Assembly: GCF_900747795.2 (NCBI RefSeq)
Contig: NC_041394.2
Span: forward strand, 347,447,363 to 347,511,362
Origin: Erpetoichthys calabaricus
Taxonomy: Eukaryota; Chordata; Cladistia; Polypteriformes; Polypteridae
Direction: 5' to 3'
Length of the DNA stretch: 64,000 nt
The stretch's first letter is position 1; each line of letters starts with the position of its first letter. Position numbers and translations under genes: made by a program. Shown here piece by piece: positions 55,961-64,000 of the stretch. The notes under the pieces were generated by a model. The model was not told the origin of the DNA. It searched no databases and was given only the letters and a program-made list of their open reading frames with translations.

Positions 55961-56836
55961 TTATCCCAAACCATCATCTTTGAATGTTGCAAGACTTTCG
56001 CCTTGTATGTAGATCGGGGTAATTACATTCATTGCATTCCTAGTCTGAATCACAATCTGATTGTATGGGTGGTTACCTGGCACTGTAGGGTTGCCACCCG
56101 TCCTTTAAAATACGGAATCGTGCCGCGTTTGAGAATGAAATTGCGCGTCCCGTTTTGAATCAATACTGGACGGGATTTATCCCATATTTTTTTTATAATT
56201 TTTTTTTTAAAGCAGCGTCTCATGCAAATCATCCCACACACATTTTATGAAGATGCCTCCTTTCCTACTTTTGATTGGGTAATACTTGATGTCATCGTTA
56301 GTTTGATTGGTCTTTTTAACTGTCCAGTGAGGAGGGCGTGTCTTTTAAGTAGAGTCTGCAAAGTGTTGGCACTGAGATGTGGCGTCAGCGCCATAGTTGA
56401 AGCCCCTAACGTTGTGGTCAGCAAGTCGGCTAACATCCGCCATGTGCCGTCTTTCAGTTGCGAGAAGCAGATCATAGAATGGTTGAAACTGTTGCCCCTA
56501 ACGTTGCGCCACGGCGTGTGGTTCGTTTATACCTCGTGTCTTCTCATTAAACTTTTATCTCGCGAATATGTTATTGCAATCCGCAGCGGGAGCGTTTCTA
56601 TAAACTTAATTTAAACTTACGTTTTACACCGTGCTTTGTTTCCCTTATGAACATGCTTGTATGCTTAACTCGCTCCGTTCTCAATTGTTTAATTAATTTT
56701 TTGCTCTTCGCTGTTTGCGGCTCTTCCTCCATTTCCCCCTACTTCGTTCTTTTATCTCGCGAATATGTTATTGCAATCCTTAACGGGAGCGTTTCAATAA
56801 ACTGATTGAAAATAGTTTTGCATTTACCTTTTTAGT

Positions 56837-57100
56837 AAAAGGCGAGCTTTTAAGCCTGAGAAATCACCCCGTAAATGCACACGTTTAATTGCACATGTGT
56901 TAATATGTATGGTTACACAGTATTAAAAGACAGTGAACAACGTCAGTTACCTTTGTTCCCGCGTTTGATAAAAGGTGAGCTTTTAAGCCTGAGAAATCAC
57001 CACATAAATGCACACGTTTAATTGCACATGTGTTAATATGTATGCTTACACAGTATTAAAAGACAGTCAAAAATTAACGTCATTTACCTTCGTTCCCGCG
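56837..57100. repeat. Tandem duplication, 133-bp unit
   Basis: AAAAGGCGAGCTTTTAAGCC at 56,837 recurs as AAAAGGTGAGCTTTTAAGCC at 56,970, followed by long matching text (GCACACGTTTAATTGCACAT). Two units inside the Helitron. Confidence 0.9.
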
Positions 57101-58589
57101 TGTGACTCGTGCTGTAAATCTCTTCCTTGTTTTTAGTTCACGTGATTACGTAGGAGGCGTGATGACGCGATACGTGACTCCGCCTCCTCCATTACAGTGT
57201 ATGGACAAAAAATATGTTCCAGTTATGACCATTACGCTTTGAATTTCGAAATGAAACCTGCCTAACTTTTGTAAGTAAGCTGTAAGGAATGAGCCTGCCA
57301 AATTTCAGCCTTCCACCTACACGGGAAGTTGGAGAATTAGTGATGAGTGAGTCAGTCAGTGAGTGAGTGAGTCAGTGAGGGCTTTGCCTTTTATTAGTAT
57401 AGATTATATTATAATATTTTGATCATGCTCACCAGGCCCAAACCATGATGCTCCCTTCACCTTGAGGTTTTAGTATTGATATTCAGTTCTCTCTTACTTC
57501 CAAACATGGTGTCACCTGTTTTGACAAAAGAGTTCAACTTTTTCCTCAATTGTCTACAGATCATTCTGTTCTGGAACAACAAGGAGATCTTTTACAATTT
57601 TTGAGATGTACAGTGATGCTTTTGTTAGATTGCACTGATTTCACTGGTGTTGTCATTCCATAAACACCATTCATGATTTTTTTTTTTTTTTTTTTCACAT
57701 GGACACATGCACAAAGACTTAATCATATCCCCGAGATTTCTGCAGGCCATTTGCTCTCCCCATCTGCTTTCACACTGTGATCTTTGAAGGTTGCCCACTC
57801 CAGTTCTGAATTTCCTCCATTTTTGTAGACAGTTTGGTTTCCTATGGATTGATGGACACCCAGGCCTTACAAAATGTTTTTTTTTTTTTTTTTTTTTTTA
57901 ATTTTCCAGCTTTATATAGCTCTTCAGTTCTTCTAGGGTCCCTGTGAAAAGCTTTACAAAGTATCTTGATAAAAATATTGAAGCATTGAATTGGAGTAAC
58001 ACCTTGAAGTGACACACTGACATCATTCTTGCTTTGTAAAGTGAAAATGGCTGTGTGTATGTGTTCTGTGTGAGGGAATTAAATATAACTTTTGTTTTGG
58101 TTACTGTTAAGAAGCAGAGGTGGTGTTTACCTTTTCTCTATTTACAAGGGTGTTCCCCTCCTTTAACCGCCACCTTATCGTGGTGGAGGGGTTTGCGTGT
58201 CCCAATGATCCTAGGAGCTCTGTTGTCCGGGGCTTTATGCCCCTGGTAGGGCCACCCAAGGCAAACTGGTCCTAGGTGAGGGATGAGACAAAGAGCGGTT
58301 CAAACCTTCTATGATGAATGAAAACTTTGGACGCCGTTTCCCCTTGCCCGGACGCGGGTCACCGGGGCCCCACTCTGGAGCCAGGCCTGGAGGTGGGGCT
58401 CGATGGCGAGCGCCTGGTGGCCGGGCCTGCACCCATGGGGCTCGGCCGGGCACAGCCCGAAGAGGCAACGTGGGTCCCCCTTCCCATGGGCTCACCACCT
58501 ATGGGAGGGGCCAAGGAGGTCGGGTGCAGTGTGAGTTGGGTGGTGGCCGAAGGCGGGGACCTTGGCGGTCCGATCCTCGGCTACAGAAG

Positions 58590-58935
58590 CTGGCTTTTGG
58601 GACGTGGAATGTCACCTCTCTGAAGGGGAAGGAGCCTGAGCTAGTGCGCGAAGTTGAGAGGTTCCGGCTAGATATAGTCGGACTCACCTCGATGCACAGC
58701 TTGGACTCTGGAACCAATCTCCTTGAGAGGGGCTGGACTCTGTACCACTCTGGAGTTGCCCCCGGTGAGAGGCGCCGAGCGGGTGTGGGTATACTTATTG
58801 CCCCCCGACTTGGAGCCTGTACATTGGGGTTTACCCCGGTGGACGAGAGGGTAGCCTCCCTTCGCCTTCTGGTGGGGGGACGGGTCCTGTTGTTTGTGCG
58901 TATGCACCGAACAGCAGTTCAGAGTACCCACCCTT
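58590..58935 (+). pseudogene. RTE LINE, N-terminal part of the AP-endonuclease domain
   Basis: The frame reads LAFGTWNVTSLKGKEPELV, then VEIVG-like [32 protein letters not shown] and [10 protein letters not shown]. This is the front half of an APE-type endonuclease, which nicks target DNA. At about 58,896-58,935 the reading must move to the next frame, where [20 protein letters not shown] continues. A small deletion after GGRVL probably caused it. Upstream residues to 58,311 are GC-rich leader and may not be translated. Confidence 0.8.
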
Positions 58936-58936
58936 T

Positions 58937-61486
58937 TTGGAGTCCCTGGAGGGGGTGCTAGAGGGCATACCTTCTGGGGACTCCCTCGTTCTGCTGGGAG
59001 ACTTCAATGCTCACGTGGGCAATGACAGTGAGACCTGGAAGGGCGTGATTGGGAGGAATGGCCCCCCCGATCTGAACCCGAGCGGTGTTTTGTTATTGGA
59101 CTTCTGTGCTCATCACGGATTGTCCATAACGAACACCATGTTCAAGCATAGGGGTGTTCATATGTGCACTTGGCACCAGGACACCCTAGGCCTCAGTTCG
59201 ATGATCGACTTTGTGGTCGTGTCGTCGGACTTGCGGCCACATGTCTTGGACACTCGGGTGAAGAGAGGGGCGGAGCTGTCAACTGATCACCACCTGGTGG
59301 TGAGTTGGCTTCGATGGTGGGGGAGGATGCCGGTCAGGCGTGGTAGGCCCAAACGTGTTGTGAGGGTCTGCTGGGAACGTCTGGCAGAGCCCCCTGTCAG
59401 AAGTAGCTTCAACTCCCACCTCCGGCAGAACTTCGACCATGTCCCGAGGGAGGTGGGGGACATTGAGTCCGAATGGGCCATGTTCCGTGCCTCTATTGTT
59501 GAGGCGGCTGACCGGAGCTGTGGCCGTAAGGTGGTCGGTGCCTGTCGTGGCGGCAATCCCCGAACCCGTTGGTGGACACCGGTGGTGAAGGATGCCGTCA
59601 AGCTGAAGAAGGAGTCCTACAGGACCCTTTTGTCCTGTGGGACCCTGGAGGCAGCTGATAGGTACCGGCAGGCCAAGCGGAATGCGGCTTTGGTGGTTGC
59701 TGAGGCAAAAACTCGGGCGTGGGAGGAGTTTGGGGAGGCCATGGAGAACGACTTTCGGACGGCTTCGAGGAGATTCTGGTCCACCATCCGGCGTCTCAGG
59801 AAGGGGAAGCAGTGCAGTGTCAACACTGTATATGGTGGGGATGGTGCGCTGCTGACCTCGACTCGGGACGTTGTGGGTCGGTGGGGGGAGTACTTCGAAG
59901 ACCTCCTCAATCCCATTAACATGCCTTCCAATGAGGAAGCAGAGCCTGGGGACTCAGAGGTGGGCTCCCCCATCTCTGGGACTGAGGTCACCGAGGTGGT
60001 CAAAAAACTCCTTGGTGGCAGGGCCCCGGGGGTGGATGAGATACGCCCGGAGTTCCTCAAGGTTCTGGATGTTGTAGGACTGTCTTGGTTGACACGCCTC
60101 TGCAACATCGCATGGACATCAGGGACAGTGCCTCTGGATTGGCAGACCGGGGTGGTGATCCCCCTCTTTAAGAAGGGGGATCGGAGGGTGTGTTCCAACT
60201 ACAGAGGGATCACACTCCTCAGCCTCCCTGGAAAAGTCTATTCAGGGGTCCTGGAGAGGAGGGTCCGTCGGATAGTCGAGCCTCGGATTCAGGAGGAACA
60301 GTGTGGTTTTCGTCCTGGTCGCGGAACAGTGGACCAGCTCTATACCCTTAGCAGGGTCCTGGAGGGTGCATGGGAGTTTGCCCAACCAGTCTACATGTGT
60401 TTTGTGGACTTGGAAAAGGCATTCGACCGTGTCCCTCGGGGAATCCTGTGGGGGGTACTCCGAGAGTATGGGGTACCGGCCCCCCTGATAAGGGCTGTTC
60501 GGTCCCTGTACGATCGGTGCCAGAGCTTGGTCCGCATTGCCGGCAGTAAGTCGAACCCGTTTCCAGTGAGAGTTGGACTCCGCCAGGGCTGCCCTTTGTC
60601 ACCGATTCTGTTCATAACTTTTATGGACAGAATTTCTAGGCGCAGCCAGGGCGTTGAGGGGGTCCGGTTTGGTGGGCTCAGGATTGGGTCACTGCTTTTT
60701 GCAGATGATGTTGTCCTGTTTGCTTCATCAGGCCGTGATCTTCAGCTCTCTCTGGATCGGTTCGCAGCTGAGTGTGAAGCGGCTGGGATGAGAATCAGCA
60801 CCTCCAAATCCGAGACCATGGTCCTCAGCCGGAAAAGGGTGGAGTGCCCTCTCAGGGTTGGTAGCAAGATCCTGCCTCAAGTGGAGGAGTTCAAGTATCT
60901 CGGGATCTTGTTCACGAGTGAGGGAAGAATGGAGCGTGAGATCGACAGGCGGATCGGTGCGGCATCCGCAGTAATGCGGGCGCTGCATCGGTCTGTCGTG
61001 GTGAAAAAGGAGCTGAGCCGCAAGGCGAAGCTCTCAATTTACCAGTCAATCTATGTTCCTACCCTCACCTATGGTCATGAACTATGGGTAGTGACCGAAA
61101 GAACGAGATCGCGAATACAAGCGGCTGAAATGAGTTTCCTTCGCAGGGTGTCTGGGCTTTCCCTTAAAGATAGGGTGAGAAGCTCAGTCATCCGGGAGGG
61201 GCTCAGAGTAGAGCCGCTGCTCCTCCGCATCGAGAGGAGTCAGATGAGGTGGCTTGGGCATCTGATCAGGATGCCTCCTGGACGCCTCCCTGGTGAGGTG
61301 TTCCGGGCACGTCCAACCGGGAGGAGGCCCCAGGGAAGACCCAGGACACGTTGAAGGGACTATGTCTCTCGACTGGCCTGGGAACGCCTTGGGATTCTCC
61401 CGGAAGAGCTAGAAGAAGTGGCCGGGGAGAGGGAAGTCTGGGCATCTCTGCTCAAGCTGCTGCCCCCGCGACCCGACCTCGGATAA
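58937..61486 (+). CDS. RTE LINE polyprotein: endonuclease C-terminus, reverse transcriptase, tail (one stop near the end)
   Basis: An open frame of 805 residues to TGA 61,352-61,354. Residues 17-28 hold GDFNAH and 115-121 STDHHLV, both catalytic parts of APE endonuclease, with [10 protein letters not shown] between. The reverse transcriptase covers about 345-700: NYRGITLL (421), GFRPGRGT (457), the catalytic VDLEKAFDR with Asp491, RQGCPLSP (549) and FADD (588-591). A C-terminal region with [11 protein letters not shown] follows. The TGA stands where family members carry Trp (RTRWRDY). Beyond it the same frame stays open for 43 more codons to TAA 61,484-61,486. The product copies its RNA into DNA at a nick. 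The upstream frameshift and this stop make the copy probably inactive, though both are slight. Confidence 0.92.
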
Positions 61487-61689
61487 GCGGGAGACAATGG
61501 ATGGATGGATGGACAAGGGTGTTTTGCTATTCTTTGTCATCTACACAAGAGCTATTTGAATATTTAGAAAAGGTACTTGTGTTCAAACCTTTATGTCTAC
61601 AGGGCAGTTTGAAGAGAAAGCTTTTGCAGTAGTGGGCAAGTCAGTAATTAACTGGTGGCATAGCAGCAAACGGTCCAGAGTAACTGGGA

Positions 61690-64000
61690 TTCCTTACTAG
61701 GAAGAAGTTAAACATTTTACATATGATATAGGATGGATTCAAAGAAATGAATAAGAACTGTGTGGGGGGTAAATAAAGAGATAAAATAGAAACTACAAAG
61801 CAAATAATACAGCTGAATAAGTCAAAGAAGACTAAGTATCCCAATGCTAACAGTAGGGCATTTAGGGCAAGAGGGCAACCATTAAGAAAGATATCTGGGA
61901 AGCTAAAAGGAAGTTACAGAGGAATATTGCAGATAAAGCAAAAGATAGATCGAGGTTTTTTTCAGTATTTTAGTAGTAAAACAGTCTTGAAGGTTTAGCA
62001 GATCAGGAACAGTAAAGGGGAATTATAATACATAGACAATGAAATATGAAATGCTCTAAACTTGTTTTTTTTTTTTTTTTTTTTCTGATGTTTTCAATTG
62101 TGAGGAAGTGGATAATCTCCCAGTGGTAACAGGGACTACTAAGGAGGTACTGAGAGATTTGGAAATTGTAGAGAGAGAAGTGCTGCTGAGATTAAATAGG
62201 CTGAAATCAGACAAATCACTAGGACCAGATAATATTTATCCTCAAGTGCTTAAGGGTGTTAGTGAATACATATATAAACCTTTGACACATATTTTCAGGA
62301 AATCATCACACACTGTGTAAATTTATATTGACTGGAAAATTAAAAATATTATCCCGTTATTAAAAAACGGTGACCGGGATGATCCAATCAATTCTAGGCC
62401 AGTATGCTTAACATGCATCACGATATATCAATGGAAGGAATTGTTAAGTAAAAGATTGAGCAAGGCGAGAACAGTTTCTCTTAACAGAACTCCCTCGTTT
62501 GAGTCCATGCTGACGTGTTTTACTAACATGCTGAAATTCTATGAGAATGTAACAACAATAGGATTTGATCAAAGTGGAGCAGATGATATTATTCACTTTC
62601 TGAAGTCATTTGATAAGGTGCCACATCAGAGGTTGGGCATCAAATTAAAAGAAGTGGTAGGTCAGGGTGGTGTTTTTAGATGTATACAGAATTGGCTCAG
62701 ACACAGGAAGCAGAGGGTGATGGTGCAAGGAGCCTCATCAGAATTAGCTGATGTTAAGAGTGGTGTCCTGCAGGGATCACTGCTGGGGCAGCTGCTATTT
62801 TTAATATATATAAATGATTTAGATAGGAATATGAATAACAAGCTGGTTAAGTTTTCACATGATACCAAGATAGGTGGATTGGCAGATAATCTAGAATCTG
62901 TTGAATTATTACAGAGAGACTTAGACAGCATACATACTTGGGCAGATTTGTGGAAGATTAAATTTAATGTAAGTACAGTGGAACCTCGGTTCATGACTAT
63001 AATTCGTTCCAAAACTCTTTCATTCCAAAACAATTTCCCCCATAGGATTGTATATAAATAGAATTAATCCGTTCCAGACCATACGGACTGTATGTAAATA
63101 TATTTTTTTTAAGTTTTTAAGCACAAATATAGTTAATTAAACCATAGAATGCACAGCGTAATAGTAAACTAAATGTAAACACATTGAATAACACTGAGAA
63201 AACCTTGAACAACAGAGAAAACTAACACTGCAATAGTTTGCGCTATAGCGCTACCAACTGCTGGCTACAAACACTTTTTTTAATGACATTTAAGCACAGG
63301 GAAAAAAAAATGAACATTTGAAAAAATCCGTAGTTTAATAAACCACCAAGAAAAGTAACATTGCAACAATGCACACTACGAACTGATCGCTGTAAACAGA
63401 AGTGAAAACAAAATCAAGCCCAGTGCATTCTTTAACTGCCTTATCTACCTTATGAATCCAGCTGTCGCTCTCACTCGCTCGCGCTGCCTGTGTGTGTGCG
63501 CGGCTCTCTCTCTCTCACGCTGCCTGTGTGTGTGCGCGCGTCTGTCTCTCTCGTGCTGCCTCTGTGTGTGTGTGTGTGTGTGTGTGTAGCGTGCTCTCTC
63601 CCTCTCTCTCTTGCTCGCTGCACAGGGAGAGACTGAACATGTACAAACCGAAAGGGAAACTGGCTTGTTCGTATACCTAGTGTGTGGTCGTGAACCAAGG
63701 CAAAAGTTTGGCGAACTTTTTGGTTGTAAACCGATATCGTACGTGAACACAGACGTTCGTGAACCGAGGTTCCACTGTAAATGTAAAGTATTACATGTTG
63801 GAGGTAAAACTGCACGGTTCAACTACATGTTTGGTCTGAAAATTAAAAGTACACTTGATGAGAAGCCATTAAGAAGGCAAACAGAATTTCAGGTTATATA
63901 GCACCCTGATGTGTAGATTACAAGTTACAGGAGGTTATGCTGAAGCTTTATAAAGCAATGGTAAGGTCTCACTTGAACTACTGTGTGCAGCTTTTGTCTC
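61690..64000 (+). mobile_element. CR1-type LINE ORF2 region, split by a MITE, running off the window
   Basis: From about 61,690 broken text includes WEAKRKLQRNIADKAKD. 62,108-62,320 reads LRLNRLKSDKSLGPDNIYPQ. 62,441-62,973 reads SFDKVPHQRLGIKLKEV (catalytic region, with the usual F-x-x-D-F degraded), GVLQGSLLGQLLFLIYINDL and KFSHDTKIGG (in place of F-A-D-D-T). After the MITE, CKVLHVGGKT follows in the same frame, and the end has RSHLNYCVQL. CR1 clade by these motifs. Catalytic residues are changed, so it is inactive. Confidence 0.85.
62976..63777. mobile_element. Tc1/mariner-type MITE in the CR1 element
   Basis: TA at 62,974-62,975 and 63,778-63,779. Ends are CAGTGGAACCTCGGTTCATG and, on the minus strand, CAGTGGAACCTCGGTTCACG. 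Removing the insert and one TA restores the CR1 reading KFNVSKCKVLHVGG without loss. It includes CT and GT runs (63,460-63,620) and the segment shared with 8704-8876. No transposase. Confidence 0.95.

Larger units (their letters stand above)
55260..57403 (-). mobile_element. Helitron, minus strand, decayed, 3' end unclear
   Basis: The 5' end is clear: TCTATACTAATAAAAGGC on the minus strand at 57,403. It holds helicase remnants near 55,740-55,960, a 133-bp tandem duplication at 56,837-57,100 and a TAGGGTTGCCACCCGTCC block at 56,087. The region from 55,300 (GTACCGTGGCAATTTGTG) is also part of it by my recollection of the family. The expected CTAG end is not seen and may be lost near 55,260. Confidence 0.65.
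51957..58040 (-). mobile_element. Decayed Tc1-like transposon, third family, greatly expanded by insertions
   Basis: The left end, CTGCAGGAAAAGTTGTGAAC and CCTTTGGAATTCC, is a known Tc1-like terminal text. Transposase relic text on the minus strand runs to about 52,430 (GGTTGACCCTTCTTTAGCAG, CTCATTGTCCTGTGTCA). It resumes at about 57,425 with CCAAACCATGATGCTCCC and ends near 58,040. The break is filled by a CR1 fragment, TA-rich mini-elements, a MITE and a Helitron, nearly 5 kb. The two halves fit in order and orientation. Confidence 0.75.
58155..61512 (+). mobile_element. RTE-clade (Rex3/RTE-like) LINE, essentially full length
   Basis: Flanked by the 11-bp duplication ACAAGGGTGTT (58,144-58,154 and 61,513-61,523). 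A GC-rich leader begins CCCCTCCTTTAACCGCCACC. One long reading covers an APE endonuclease and a reverse transcriptase, and the tail ends GGATAAGCGGGAGACAATGG with ATGG repeats. There is no poly-A, as in RTE elements. Two lesions are seen in the coding part. The complete ends show that the copy integrated at full length and quite recently. Confidence 0.9.

Noticed and set aside
58235-60988. Several open frames on the minus strand and alternative plus frames across the LINE
   Set aside because: Shadows of the GC-rich RTE reading frame; they carry no motifs of their own.
63445-63822. Thr/His/Arg-rich frames of 114-125 codons
   Set aside because: Produced by GT and CT runs inside a MITE.

Overview
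This window looks like transposon-dense intergenic and intronic DNA from a vertebrate, most likely a ray-finned fish. The repeat mix (Tc1-like, Harbinger, hAT and P-like DNA transposons, many Helitrons, CR1, L2, RTE and L1-Tx1 LINEs, tRNA-derived SINEs, LTR remnants, TA and TCTA microsatellites) and spliced exons without operons rule out a prokaryote. Several repeats and the one clear host exon remind me of polypterid fishes (bichir or reedfish). That attribution is from memory and unchecked.

Layout. 0.8-3.9 kb: decayed Tc1-like element split by a hAT element that carries its own tandem array. 3.95-8.39 kb: remains of a minus-strand LTR element with a tRNA-Ser-like primer site, cut by a Helitron. 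8.4-15.0 kb: run of Helitrons, including two that abut base to base and one encoding a Ulp1-like protease relative plus helicase pieces. 16.3-17.2 kb: solo LTR holding a SINE. 17-29 kb: MITEs, a small helix-turn-helix coding piece, weak candidate exons on the minus strand and another Helitron. 29.7-33.5 kb: coiled-coil reading frame, then a 22-bp minisatellite split by a P-like element, which holds an L2 LINE fragment, which holds a Tc1/mariner-type MITE. 36.2-40.1 kb: Tc1-like relic with a Harbinger element in one terminal repeat. 42-45 kb: two more Helitrons. 45.4-49 kb: mariner remnant and an L1-Tx1 LINE interrupted by a complete Tc1-like transposon with an unbroken 340-residue transposase. 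51.3-51.7 kb: the clearest host sequence, an N-terminal exon of the type found in fish zinc-finger genes. 52-58 kb: decayed Tc1-like element swollen by CR1, TA-rich mini-elements, a MITE and a Helitron. 58.2-61.5 kb: nearly full-length RTE-type LINE with target-site duplications. 61.7 kb to the end: CR1 LINE split by a MITE.

Few genes here act together in a host pathway. The main biology is the layering of mobile elements, which can be ordered in time because many insertions left exact target-site duplications. The most active-looking elements are the Tc1-like transposon at 47,345-48,962 and the RTE-like LINE at 58,155-61,512. The most unusual coding content is the Ulp1-like protein in the Helitron at about 10.5-13.7 kb, which has serine where the family's catalytic cysteine is expected. 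Family names come from recognising motifs and remembered consensus sequences; no database search was run.
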